Positions 32,345-43,804 are shown, counted from the first letter of the stretch. The stretch is 64,000 nt of DNA from Macrosoma leucophasiata (GCA_036365455.1 JAWQUS010000026.1:11240001-11304000); one strand, 5' to 3'. Program-made: numbers and translations. The notes: a model not told the origin generated them from the letters alone.

Positions 32345-32732
32345 AGTTTACATACAAATTAATAAATTCAGCCCATATAGGTTAGATAGAACCTTCCGTC
32401 ACATAAATACCTACTGCTTCAAACGGGTGCTGGCAAGGAATTGGGTCAATATCAATAAAGGAGATGTTGCAAAAATATATGGACCTCCGGCCATGTATTG
32501 TACACAATGTCATTAACAGGCAAAATCAATATAAAAACGTTTTTTACTGCATATATTCTCTTATTTAGCTTTGTTTGCAGTTACAAAACATTATTTGCAG
32601 TTAGAATTGCAACTCAAAACCAACATGGCAAATTCCACTAATAATCAATACTAATCGATTACCGATTTAAAGAAATTCATCGGAACTTCTTTAAATTGAT
32701 CGATTCGATCCATCGTTTTTTTATAATATGTG
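32345..32732. other. Stretch without recognised features
   Basis: AT-rich unique-looking DNA between two TIR elements. Confidence 0.4.
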
Positions 32733-33598
32733 GGGTACTACGTCTGAACGGACCAAAAAGAATGGACCGTAGTCCATTCGGCCGTAATCAAAAATCGTCT
32801 ACGTCTCATCGGACCGGCATAAAATATTGTTAGCAAATTTATACATGGAGTACATTCGAGTGCAAAATTTATATATTGAAATACTTAAAGTCTTAATTTT
32901 TTTCTTAAATTTGTATTATTTTCTTTATAAAAACAATGCTCTACACTCTCTGCCTACCCCGTTAGGGACCTGGCGTGAAGATACACATACATGTACTTAA
33001 ATAAAAACAATCAACCACTCAAACATATTGACAAAAAAAACCCGGTCAAGTGCGTGTTGAGCCACGCGCAGTGTTCCGTAATTTTTAGGTTTGATTTATG
33101 TAATGAAACAATATATAAATATTTTCTATGAAGTTTTTAAAAATTTCGAGTATTTTATTTGGTGGACTATTACTCGCAAACTTGTAAAGCCAACTTAGGT
33201 GTGATAATTTTCCTTTTAATTTCGTTACATGTAGCTACTATTGCCGGAACGTTTGAATTTCTAACAACAACAGTTTAGTTGGTAGAGGGTGGGGGGGGAC
33301 ACTTGACTCTAACGAAAATTGGCACTTTAAAGCTTAATAAGTCACGAGCAGTTATCTAAATCCAAAACTGATGTAAAAACTTGATTTTGTGAACTTACAT
33401 TACAACTATTAGATTAAATACTACTTTAAATATGTAGATATTTTCTAGTGAAAATTTATAAACCATACGACTGTTACGCTTGTTTGTGACTGTACTTTTA
33501 AATTATTTTATGACCGGGCCGTTGGGACGTAGACGATTTTTTATTACGGCCGAATGGACTACGGTCCATTCTTTTTGGTCCGTTCAGACGTAGTACCC
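32733..33598. mobile_element. TIR element of 866 bp with about 90-bp terminal repeats
   Basis: Left end 'gggtactacgtctgaacgga' to about 32820 and its near-exact inverse at 33510-33598. Flanked by atatgtg (32726-32732 and 33599-33605). The TIR itself contains the small palindrome gaatggac...gtccattc. The interior is noncoding and includes a LINE 3'-end microfragment (32936-33000) and 'cggtcaagtgcgtg', related to the repeat at 59289. A solo end lies at 41934. Nonautonomous; superfamily not assigned. Confidence 0.85.
32936..33000 (+). mobile_element. LINE 3'-end microfragment (family T)
   Basis: 'ctctacactctctgcctacc' to 'cctggcgtgaagata', then a CATG-type tail. Inside the TIR element at 32733. 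Confidence 0.7.
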
Positions 33599-33605
33599 AT
33601 ATGTG

Positions 33606-35292
33606 ATGCCCTAGTAAGATACTGATAGCATTAGTTTTGTTCTATCTACATAGGTACTATCCCAAGCGTAGGCTGTATCACCGCCATGTTGAACATGGTT
33701 GAAAATGATAAAATCGTTTGAATTAAACGTGGTTGTAACTCCAAAATATATTCTTGAATAAATTAATTGTATTTTTTCTTTAATTTACCCATATTTTGAG
33801 GTAGTGTACGAACCAGAGCCGAGCTCGCAATATCTCCTTTGTGTCGAGTTCAATGTTTGGTTTTAATTTCATATTTTGATTATTCGTTTTTTTTTACTTC
33901 GTATTTTGGTGGTGAAATCATATTATTACCAATTACCAATATATGTATTTTTCATTTTCTCGGAAATATCTATACGCGGGCTATAAAATGTACCCTTAAT
34001 AATAATGTACTTATAATATGGTTTATAAGAAATTAGCCTGTTGTTTTTCATGAACCGTTGTTACCATATAAACCATAGACATTAAATAATAATAGGTATG
34101 GTATTTATAGACTCTATTTTAAATATCTATCAATTCCTTCCACTTGCTTATTCCAAACAGTTTTCAGTAACAAGTCTCAACTTAGCAATCAAAACACATA
34201 AAATATTTAATGGTGACTTATATTAAAATACGATTAACACTAAATAGAGGCTCAAATAAATAAATAAAAAATATTCTCTGTGTATTCATAAAAAACTTTC
34301 ATTGACGGAATAGGTACTTAAAGTGTACAGAAACAAGTTAAGTTCACAACAAAGAGCTAATGCAAGAAGCGTCAGGTGGAAGAAAAAATTTCCCGTTGTT
34401 GAAAGCTTTATAAAAACGCTAATTTCACAACTTTCAAAGCTACCTTCAACTTACTTTGTACCCATAAGCTTTGGGGTAGATAGCTTTTAACTTAACATCT
34501 CCTCTTCATGAGTTATATATCTATATCGTTGTTTTATTATCTTTTTATGTTTGAAGGATTTTCAGTAATTAATTCATAATTTTAGTTTCAAATTAGTGTA
34601 ATATGTTTTAATGAAATTTCTTGCAGAATTAATAAGGACGATATTTGATGGAAAAATCATGTTTTGAATCGCATTTGAACGTCGAAGACTCAAACGCAAT
34701 TCGAAATCAATTCATTATCAAGTACTTAAAGCATCATAATTTCAATATCAGATGCCACCGCATTACCTTATCTGTCTCTCACTAACTGATAATGACAAAC
34801 AATATCAAATTCCCTGATTAATATGTGAGCCCGTAATTCATACACAGACGAAAAAGACCGGAAAGCCAAAGCATTTGCATTTACCTGAAAATGTTTAGAT
34901 TGATTCCTAAAGGCATTGCAAATGCCTTTGTCCGATTGTTGAAGATATAAATAAGGATAACCAAATATAAACTAAGCTTCTATCTTTTCAACAATCGATA
35001 AAAACATTCTTCAGATCCCGTATTGCGTATAATTTTAGGTAAAGTCTTTTGAATTCAACTTAATATCATTTATTTTCAAATCAATAAATGATAATGTATC
35101 TAATTTGGAAGGAACTCCTAAATTATTCCCGCCAAGCCACCAAATACATTAAAACTCAAAAGATCATCTCGGACCACATCAAGAACGTTTTAAATTAAAG
35201 CACCCAAAGCATACCTCACATCACTTCCCAAACTTTAAAGGATGGTCCTGGCAATTTACGGGGATATAAACACAAAGGCTGCAAAGGCCTCG
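33606..35292. other. Long stretch without recognised features
   Basis: About 1.7 kb, AT-rich. A short degenerate SINE1-like piece may lie at 34749-34800. A 65-codon frame at 33839 is F/Y/I-rich and probably chance. Confidence 0.5.
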
Positions 35293-35295
35293 TTA

Positions 35296-35791
35296 AGAGC
35301 CATTTAGACGGAGAGAGTTTCTCGTCTCGAAGATACGATTATCGAAGGAATATAAAACATTCTATTTCGTCTAAACACTCGCTCTTCTCGCTCGTTGCCA
35401 TGGGCGATAATCGCCTCGCAACGGAATATTATTGTGTCCGTGTAAACAGAATTAAAAAGATGACATATCTCGCACTGAAATCGGTTCAGACTGATTTGTA
35501 CGATACTCGTATGAACTTGAAAATATGTCATACGAGATTGTGTTTAGACAAGCCGAGATTCTCTTAAGCAAGAATCTGCTAACGATAATTTCGTCGTGTA
35601 AACAAACATAGGCAATTATCGCCTGGCGATATGTCCTGGCAAATCTCGTATGACATAATCGTACGCGAGATTTTAGTTCTTTCCCGTGAGTAAACATTTT
35701 GACACGATTATTGGCGATTATTGCTCGTGACAGTAGCGTACGATTTTCTCGAACCAAAAGTACGAGAAACTCTCTCCATCTAAATGGCTCT
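35296..35791. mobile_element. MITE with TTA target duplication and reiterated internal motifs
   Basis: TIRs of about 32 bp (left agagccatttagacggagag..., right its inverse with one change) flanked by TTA (35293-35295, 35792-35794). TTA is the PIF/Harbinger target. Inside, the motif GT(C/G)TAAACA or its inverse recurs near 35370, 35441, 35540 and 35596, with a variant near 35688; 'tctcgtatgac' and 'ggcgata' also recur on both strands. The two long minus frames here lack recognisable domains and I treat them as repeat-derived. Confidence 0.75.
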
Positions 35792-36141
35792 TTATTCATC
35801 CAGCGGTATGAATAATAAAGTTTATTATATCTTAGCCATAACCCCATCTATCCTGGCCCTTCATGGTTAGGAATTTCATTAGGCGGGGAATATTCAATAG
35901 TAATTAAGCTGCTAATACTGATGTTCACGGCATACGTAATTAGGATGTACGGCGATATTCATGAGCAATATCTAGATGTGATTAATGCTGAAAACTGAGT
36001 TTGAAGACGGTGTGAACTGCTACTTGACTTTGAATTAAGGTAATTCTTCAATGATCCTGTCTTTTATTTTTGATTCATACCACTTAATTTTTATTTAATC
36101 CGTCAACTCACGATAAAAATATGAAAATTGATTTCAACAGA

Positions 36142-36263
36142 TTGTGTGTGTCACACGTACCTATTTCCCCCCGCAAAAAATGACAGACTGTTTTGCATCG
36201 GTAATAAACGCTATGGCTACTTCCCTCCGGTCCACTGCGACCGGTGGGCCGAGTTCCTCTATG
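36142..36263 (-). mobile_element. hAT-like MITE, one end only
   Basis: 'tgtgtgtcacacgtacctat', 'ccccgcaaaaaatgacagac', 'tatggctacttccctccggt' to 'gagttcctctatg' matches the right half of 32081-32344. The left half is absent. Confidence 0.7.
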
Positions 36264-36682
36264 TGTGCATCAAACTCTAGGAAACTGAAAACACGAAAAA
36301 GAAAAATTTTGAAAAAATAAAATGTTCCACGCATAAAATACAGAAATACCTTATTAATATTATTATTTTTCGTTTTATGTTCCGACCGCAAGGCGTCTGT
36401 TAGTTAAATACTCTTTAGAACTACTCAAACATTTTTCCCTTACGACAGTCATTTAAAAATATAGTAAAATCTTAAAGAGTGTGAACTAGGTCATTTCAAA
36501 GGCCGCCTTTAATTACTAGCTGGGCGTGACTAACTAATTCAGAGGTGCTCAGATTTAAATTAAAAATTCTCTACCTTTTGTTGAGTATTGGAGTAATTGA
36601 TGTTGATTGAGGATGATGCAAATTTTCAATTTAATTTACTTTATTAATTGAAAATTGATCGACTGTAAAATAAAGATTCTTA

Positions 36683-36820
36683 GGGTGAGATTCACAGACC
36701 GCACTACGACTTTACCTTAAACTAAGTATGCTTAGAACTGTCAGTTTAGTATGGGTTTTGATAGTTCAAAGGCGTACTTTGCTCAAAGTAAAGTCGTAGT
36801 GCGGTCAATGAATCTCACCA
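36683..36820. mobile_element. 138-bp MITE with TA target
   Basis: Left 'ggtgagattcacagaccgca' and its inverse at the right ('ggtgagattcattgaccgca') pair over about 32 bases, continuing 'ctacgactttac'. TA flanks both ends (36681-36682, 36821-36822), as for Tc1/mariner-type MITEs. Confidence 0.8.
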
Positions 36821-37137
36821 TATGTGTCTGATTTTATTATTGAAGTAAAAACTCCTTTAGCGGCGCCTTGCACTTTTTGTGATGGGCAAAAAATGTTAAG
36901 CTCGCGTCAGGAGACGTGACCCTGATTGAAAATGCATAAGGCGGACACGTGACCAGAATTGCGTCTGGCTACTTTTTGGGGACCCAATGACAACAATATT
37001 GTGGTGGTGGTGGTCAAAAATACACATCGTTAAAAATCTAGTTTTCACTTCTGCCAGCACGCTCGGAAGTTGTTTTTTACGCCATGAAATTGCAAGCGTA
37101 CATTTCACAAAAATGTTAAGTGAATATCAAGTGAGAA

Positions 37138-37235
37138 GATGCCAAGGGTTACGCCTCTATGTCAAAAATTACTGGTCGGTACATTTCTAACTGACTGGAA
37201 CACGAAAGCGCTAAACACAAGTATCGAAAACGCCT
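37138..37235 (-). mobile_element. SINE1 fragment, strongly diverged
   Basis: 'gttacgcctctatgtcaaaa', 'ggtacatttctaactgactg' and 'gaacacgaaagcgctaaaca' follow SINE1 order on minus. Confidence 0.5.
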
Positions 37236-37460
37236 GAGATCGTAAAACCTCGTATATATTTTTGTCATTTGCTGCTTCAGGCAGTCTAGGAAGGTATATT
37301 TTTACATAGAAGCACGGTTTTGTGTCGGATAATTTATTTCATTTTTCACTTTTTTCTTTGATTTTTGTTTATTCGTTAGTCAGTAACCTTTATAATAAAG
37401 TGATTAATTCTACATTGATGCTCTATATTCTATAACTCATACAAAACGACTCAAGATAAT

Positions 37461-37871
37461 CGCAAATTGCGGACTTGTCTCGAACTGATTACTAACTATG
37501 AGGCGACAACTATTTTTGATCGCCGGGTTGTTTGGGGTTTTCTGTTCATTGGCAGTCATTTAAAGTTGCATTTGTTATTAATTTGAAGATACTGAAACCA
37601 GATGGCGATATGGTGACGACAGTTATTACAAGCATAAAGACCTGATGTGTACCCTTATGGGTACCTATCTTGGATATGCCTTTTGCATGCAGGCGTAAAA
37701 TATCAAATGAAACTTCGTTGGAGACGTTGCCTGGCGCAGTAAGAATTAATATCAAATAACAAAAGAATCTCTAAATTAATATCAAAGAACAAGAAACCTC
37801 GAATCGACGCTATCAAAAATAGTTGTCTCCGCACAGTCGGTAATGAGTTTGAGACAAGTCCGCAACTTGCG
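37461..37871. mobile_element. Foldback element with about 65-bp arms
   Basis: Left 'cgcaaattgcggacttgtct' to 'caactatttttgatcgc' (37461-37525) is inverted at 37803-37871 ('atcaaaaatagttgtctccg' to 'gacaagtccgcaacttgcg'). The 275-bp centre contains a short direct repeat (aattaatatcaaa twice, near 37745 and 37775). Noncoding. Confidence 0.75.
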
Positions 37872-37985
37872 AATATAGTGAAACTTTCGACACTTCAAGT
37901 TCTGTTCTGTTTCCGCTATGGATGAAGATATTCGAATACTGCTTCAGTCAATATAATAATGGATTCAGTTAGTTTTAGTCACTGA

Positions 37986-38276
37986 TGATGGAGTTCCATG
38001 TGTAAGAGATCGAGCGCATAGGTACCAACGCATTATCTAATCTATCTGCCGCTAAATGGTAGTGTTCGGCACTATCGTGTTCCGTTTAGATGGTCCGATA
38101 AATGGCCTCGTAATAAATATCACAGAGACATGACATCTTAGGTTTCAAGGGTGGCAAGTGGCAACGCATCTGAATTTTGACCTCTGGTTTTTATGTAGAA
38201 ATCTATAGGCTGCAGTCATCACTTTAGATCAATGTGAGCTGCATGTTTGTTTGTCACCTTCATTATATAAAAAAGT
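37986..38276 (+). mobile_element. SINE1 copy, diverged
   Basis: 'tgatggagttccatg' to 'caccttcattatataaaaaa'. Full-length order kept, many substitutions; an old copy. Confidence 0.8.
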
Positions 38277-38698
38277 CAGTGTCATTTAATGTTCATGCAT
38301 GTACTATAGTAAAAGAGTTTAAGAATAAGGTAAGCAAAAATAAATGGTGAAATTTAAAAGTTTAGCTAAGTAAATTAGAAACAATTAGTTAGTTTTTATG
38401 CTTACTTTCTGAAAAGCCTTTCAAAAGAACAGTCATCCATTCCCACAGGAATAAGGGATGTTACGGATATGATATTTCGGGTAGATATGAACAATATTAT
38501 ACCAATTTTGGTTATGGTTACGGATACGAAATGATTTCGGATATTTTAACGTGACATCTGTGTCGTGACGCTTCACTATTCGACGACACCGACGTCACCA
38601 ACGGCGACGACCAACCACGGAGGCTTCAATAAATCATTTGGTCTATCAATGATCAATTTTCCATTTTTGCTTACTACTTTTTCTGTATAAATATATCT

Positions 38699-39070
38699 GA
38701 CGCTTTTATATGGAAGCGAGAGCTGGGTATGCAGGAAAGAGCATGAAAGTAAGTTAAACGCGGTCGAGATGAAATATTTGCTCCGATGGTTCGGGCATAG
38801 AGAAAGAATGTCGAATGAGCGAATGACTAAACAGATATACAATGCGAATGTGGATGGTTGCAAAGGCCCTGGGAGACCAAGACTGATCTACCATGACCAA
38901 ATAGGTCGAGTTCTGTCTGATGGTGGGGTCAAAAGTCATAGGAATCGGCGTGAATGTATGAAGAGAATGATGAAGGTAAACGAGGCACGAGAGGTTTGTC
39001 AGGACCGGGATATCTGGCGCTCTACACTCTCTGCGTACCCCGTTAGGAACCTGGCGTGGAGATACATACA
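38699..39070 (+). pseudogene. Non-LTR retrotransposon C-terminus and 3' end
   Basis: Reads LLYGSESWVCRKEHESKLNA, then VEMKYLLRWFGHRERM, GPGRPRLIYHDQIGRVLSDG and ECMKRMMKVNEAREVCQDRD, ending W-R-S-TLSAYPVRNLAW. This is the post-RT C-terminal region typical of one lepidopteran LINE lineage. WFGH joins directly to VEMKYLL, where related proteins (from memory) have several dozen more residues, so an internal deletion is likely. The last 80 bases ('ctctacactctctgcgtacc', 'cctggcgtggagatacata') are the template for the microfragments at 25848, 32936, 43990, 53055 and 54014. Confidence 0.8.
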
Positions 39071-39117
39071 TATATCTGAAATTTTAAAGAACATTTTTAT
39101 TTAAAGAACCTATATAA

Positions 39118-40402
39118 TAGGTTGGGGAAAAAGTTTCTTCGCATTTTTTAAGATAGTTTAAAACATTTTTTAATACAGTTTATTTAAATTTAACTAAAGT
39201 ATGTATGTACCATTTTGTTCGATAATCTTTTGCCATCTTGTAGGTAGGGACATGATCCCATTGCTATAAACATTTTGGCACTTCTCATCAAAATACCGCG
39301 ACAAGTGGATTTGGCAGTCCTCTCGTGATGTTAACCTAACATTGCATAAAGAATTCTGAAGAGACCGAAACAGGTGGAAATCCGAAGGTGCAAGGTCAGG
39401 ACTATACGGCGGATGCATTAACACCTCCCAGCCAAACTGTTTTAATTTTTGCTGAGTGGCTATAGATGTGTGAGGTCTAGCGTTATCATGATGAAACACC
39501 ACACCCCTTCTGTTGATCAATTCCGGCCGCTTTCTCACAACTTCTTGCTTTAATCTCATCAGTTGTTCGCAGTAGAGTTCAGAATCGATAGTCCTGCCTG
39601 GTGGTAATAGCTCATAATGAATAATGCCCTTCCAATCCCACCACACACACACAACATCACCTTATTGCGAGTTAACCCGGGTTTCGCCACAGTCTGTGAA
39701 GCCTGACCGGCCTTTGACCACGACCTTTTTCGCACGTTCTTGTCGTACGTGATCCACTTTTCATCACCAGTTATCAGCTTCTTCAAAAATGATTCGGTTT
39801 CATTACGTCGTAATAAAGAATCACAAATGATTACACGGTTCATTAGGTTTCTTTCAGTGAGCTCGTGAGGTACCCAAATATCGAGCTCTTTTTTGTACCC
39901 AGCTTTTTTCAAATGCGCCAAAACTGTTTTGTAATCAATTCTCAGTTCTTCAACTACGTCGTAACTACTGATATGTCGATCTTGCTCCACTTTTAAAAAA
40001 ATGGCATACATTTTATCCGTGATAGGGCGACCAGAGCGAAGTGCATCTTTGACATCAAAATTTCCGGATTGAAAACGCTTAAACCAAATTTGTGCTACTC
40101 TCACAGACACTGCACTAGGTCCATAACATCGCAATTTTTTTTTGCTGCTTGCGTTGCATTTTTACCTTTATTGTACTAAAATTTTAAAATGTATCGAATT
40201 TCTTCATTAGATTCACTCATCTTGACAGTACGAAAAACAAATGAAAATCACACATTTGCCTAATTTGAATTTGGATTTTTGTTCTTTAAAATTCTAACTT
40301 TCAATGATACCAAAACCAGCCAGATACAAATACTACAGCCAAAGAGATTTTATTACAAGTTCATACATACTATAATGCGAAAAGACTTTTTCCCCAACCA
40401 TT
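39118..40402 (-). pseudogene. Mariner element, near full length, transposase frame-broken
   Basis: TIRs begin ggttggggaaaaagtttctt (left, from 39120) and ggttggggaaaaagtctttt (right, inverted, from 40399), in a TA-rich target. The minus-strand transposase starts at ATG 40218-40220 (MSESNEEIRYILKF) and ends at TAA 39194-39196, about 340 codons, the normal length. The HTH region reads IWFKRFQSGNFDVKDALRSG, then WVPHEL. The catalytic triad is D,D34D: TGDEKW, HDNARPH and YSPDLAPSD, all present. Defects: a TAG soon after the start (about codon 15), a 1-bp shift near 40125, and a 2-bp expansion of a TG run near 39648. Loss of function looks recent because all key residues survive. Subfamily not assigned. 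Confidence 0.9.
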
Positions 40403-40914
40403 ATACAATATGGTCCACTTAATTTCACTTTTCTTCCGGATTCGTTACGGCTATAAATATTTGGGATATTCGAATGTGTCGGTCACGGATACGGATATAC
40501 ACAACATCCCTAGCAGGGATGAATGATGTTGCCACCGTAAACACATTTAGAAAAGTTTCGGGAGTAATTAATTAAATTGAACCAGTGTCCCACCTGTTGA
40601 TCCCCAGCTTAACTGATACTGTAAAGGGTAATGAGGGTACCTTTGAAGACTCTTGCACCCTTGTTAAACAAAACAATGTAGGAGTTAATTAGCCCTCAGA
40701 TACAGTTGCAATGTTTATTTAAGTCGTTTTGCTTCGTAATTTAACACTGCTAATGATTCTGGACCTGTTTTATACGATAAATTATTAAATTCAATATTTT
40801 AACCGACATTGACAAAGGAGGAGGTTATTGGTCCCTACTAAAAATCGATTCTGCAAAAAGAGAGTTCTGTAAAGAAAAAAATATGTGTATCAAAATTGAT
40901 CAAAAACTAGTTCT

Positions 40915-41625
40915 TACATATATACTATTTTAATATTATAAAGCTGAAGAGTTTGTTTGTTTGCTTGAACGCGCTAATCTTAGTAACTACTAATCCGATT
41001 TGAAAAATTATTTCAGTGTTAGATATTTATTTATTTATTTATTATCAATATAGCACACAAAACAGATAACAATTTCATTTAACATTCAGGAGTTTGTATA
41101 AGAGTAATGATCTAAATTGTAATCCAAAACATGCATGCCTATAAGCTACATAAATTAATATTTAATTTACATTATTTTTTTTTTTTTTCGTTACAATTTT
41201 TTTAAATTTTCTGTGTTCCAATCATTTATGAGAAAATTTACAAATAATTTAAATACAATTTGGAAAAACAGTATAAAAATACAATTATTATTATATCACT
41301 CATTATCATTATTATTATTAATTATTGAACATATTAAAATATAAATATAGTTATTACATTTCATTATTATAATATCCAAACCCACATTCTTCACTCAGAT
41401 GATTTTTTATTTGCCTCTGGAATTGGTGCAAGTTAAGGTGGAAGATGTCAATGTCTCTGTTAGAGACAAGAATTTTATTGTAGTGGCGACATATAGCCCA
41501 TTTATCGAAGAAGGCTTAAGGCTATAAACAATAATGATATAACATCATGCTAAGATGGATAGGAGAGGATAGGTAACATTGCAACCGCGCGAAGCTAAAG
41601 CGGGCCGCTAGTCATGAATATAATC
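40915..41625 (+). repeat. RepH (LINE-tail type) interrupted by AT-rich insertion
   Basis: Left part 40915-41026 ('aagctgaagagtttgtttgt', 'gaacgcgctaatcttagtaa', 'ttcagtgttagata') and right part 41487-41625 ('agcccatttatcgaagaagg' to 'gaagctaaagcgggccgcta') join into one repeat. The insert (41027-41486) starts with a (TTTA)n run and looks like the inverted 3' end of another LINE. Confidence 0.55.
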
Positions 41626-41933
41626 CAGACTTTAGTTTTTTCTTTGCCCTGTCAAAGTTTTACCGTTATTCGTATACCCTTAATTTAGGCATAATATTTT
41701 ACATAATATGTATAGATAGGTGTTGATGTTGGATATTTCTACGGTAGTGTTTTGAAAAATCACGGTTTTTGTCCTAAAAAGCACCTGAAACCTCGCTTGG
41801 CATCGTAAAGTGACTGAAATATTTCATGTCAGCATTTTCATAGACTTTTGGATCGTTGATTTTTTTACAGACTTAGGTACCTGATTTCTCATTTTTGTTG
41901 TAAACATGTTTTGGGAAATTTAGGGGTACTTAG

Positions 41934-42010
41934 TCTGAACGGACCATAAAGAATGGACCGTAGTCCATTCGGCCGTAATCAAAAATCGTCTACGTCTCAA
42001 CGGACCGGTC
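41934..42010 (+). repeat. Solo terminal repeat of the 32733 element
   Basis: 'gggtacttagtctgaacgga' to 'tctcaacggaccggtc' matches the left TIR of 32733-33598. No partner end follows in the next several kb. Confidence 0.85.
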
Positions 42011-42231
42011 ATAAAACATTATTAACAAATACATAGTTATTTTAATCCTATAGACAACAAACAAAACTTGTCTTCAAATTGCTATAATTAACTAAATGGA
42101 AAAAATTGCGATATTCAAATACTCCTTCAAGTTATTTTTATGTTTCCTGAGTACTTTATTGCAGGTAATATAGGTAGTTCTTTTTGCTCTGTTATAAGTT
42201 TTGTTTTATACGAATGAAAAAATGACTGAAC

Positions 42232-42677
42232 CAATTGTTTTATATTATTTCGCATTAACACATGCTTGTGAAATATATTTTATTTTAAAGAAAAATGGAA
42301 AGAAAAATTTGACTTCCGGCGAGACTCGAACTCGCGGCCTACTGGGAATCTAGTCCAGCCGCTCTTCCAATTGAGCTACTGAAGTCCTGCCCGGTTTGTC
42401 AAATCTTTCCTTCACATTTATTGCATTGCTTTATGGTAGCAGCAGCGCCATCTATTGCCAACTATGCTAGTTAGGCAACCGATATAATAGACTTTGTAGT
42501 TTATTGAATATCGTAAAGAAGTCGCTTTTACCCTTAATAATTGTTTTATATTATTTCGCATTAACACATGCTTGTGAAATATATTTTATTTTAAAGAAAA
42601 ATGGAAAGAAAAGTAGGCCGCGAGTTCGAGTCTCGCCTGAAGTCAAATTTTTCTTTCCATTTTTCTTTAAAATAAAA
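42232..42677 (-). mobile_element. tRNA-like-bearing repeat, full unit plus collapsed second unit
   Basis: A full inverted unit (42232-42538) with the tRNA-like sequence at 42311-42386 on minus is joined at 'cccttaataattgt' to a second unit. That unit's left arm (to about 42612) runs straight into the inverted 3' half of a tRNA-like sequence (42614-42645), giving the hairpin aaagaaaaatggaaagaaaa and its inverse. The junction equals the inverse of the one at 13294. Right end abuts RepA. Confidence 0.75.
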
Positions 42678-42793
42678 TGACTGAACCAAATTTAATGAAA
42701 TTTGGTACACAGATAGAGTTGACTTTGAGAAAGAACATAGGATACTTTTTAAACGACATCCACGCGGGCGAATCCGCAAGCAACAGCTGGTAT
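42678..42793 (-). repeat. RepA copy, partial
   Basis: 'atgactgaaccaaatttaat', 'tggtacacagatagagttga', ending 'caacagctggta'. Confidence 0.75.
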
Positions 42794-43355
42794 AAATATA
42801 TACCGAAATGAAGTGATATCAAGGTTGTCATCACGATACTTTATACGCGTAACCTATATTCTGTAAGGCATGTCCCAATTTATACCGCTTTCTACTCTTA
42901 ACACAATGTGTCGAAGGATTTTTATGGTATCATAAAACCTTAATGTCGGGTGGCTGTGAAAATATTTTATGATAGGCATACATTATTTTTTGGGAACTCC
43001 AAATTATTACTGAGGATAAAATCATAAAAGCTGTCAACCTAAAACAAACGTTAATGTAGAATTTATGAAAATTGTCCACCGCTGAAATTGATCAAATATT
43101 CAAGATAGAAATGTTGTTTTATGGGTCACGGCCTTTGGCAGAGGTATAACTTTCGTCAATGCTGTGCTCCAATTATATCGACTTCCGTTGGTGTGAAGAG
43201 TGTATAATTTGGTAATTTAATTATAAAGGGTAACACCTGTTTTTAGTACTGCCTTGGTCTCATCGATTTTGTTACTATTGACACAGTCAGAATGAATCTT
43301 ATTAATTATGTAGGTACGTATACTTATGTGCTATTGCCATGTTGAGTCGTGTCTT
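42794..43355. other. Stretch without recognised features
   Basis: No domain-bearing frame and no repeat match seen. Confidence 0.45.
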
Positions 43356-43778
43356 AGGCGCTTTGCACATGAAGCAACTTAAGTTGAGGCAAGTTGGGGT
43401 TAAGGATGAGTAAAATTTTCCTGTTAAAAATTGATAGTTGGTATAACGTTTACGGTTGCCTGTAAAATTTAAAAAAAAATTGGCAATCTGTGAGCTATTT
43501 TGAAGTATCTCTTAATTTCCGGGGCCAGTGAGAGGGAGGGATGGTGTAAAATCGCCCGATGCGTTGCGATTGACAGTTGCAGAACACTTTAAAAACCGGT
43601 ATAATATTTAACAGTTGCAAGTTACCGCTAATAGGAACTAACCTCGTCATCGATTACAGCAACTGAAAACTTTTGACGATCACCGGAACTCGAAACTCGA
43701 GTTGCTTTGTGTGCGCAGTACAATTGAATATATGTAAACAGCTAGTTGGTAGACAGTTGCTCCATGTGCAAAGCGCCT
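43356..43778. mobile_element. MITE, family M (423 bp)
   Basis: TIRs 'aggcgctttgcacatgaagc' and, inverted, 'aggcgctttgcacatggagc'. The interior shares 'aaaaccggtataatatttaa', 'gcaactgaaaacttttgacg' and 'aacagctagttgg' with the copy that runs off the window at 63730. Target duplication unclear. Confidence 0.8.
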
Positions 43779-43804
43779 GAATGATATTGGTGTTACACCT
43801 GCCT

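Larger units (their letters stand above)
38454..40511. mobile_element. Possible hAT-like element split by other insertions
   Basis: Left 'agggatgttacggatatgat' and right, inverted, 'agggatgttgtgtatatccg' resemble paired termini. The imperfect flanks caggaata (38446-38453) and cagggatg (40514-40521) might be an old 8-bp duplication. Everything between belongs mostly to a LINE fragment and a mariner. Confidence 0.35.

Noticed and set aside
34900..34990. Short palindromes (aggcattgcaaatgcct; gattgttgaagat and inverse)
   Set aside because: Short, separated by AT-rich sequence, and within what chance produces in 64 kb.
35452..35847. 131-codon minus frame that might be a gene
   Set aside because: Starts outside and ends inside a TIR element with TTA duplication; no domain recognised.
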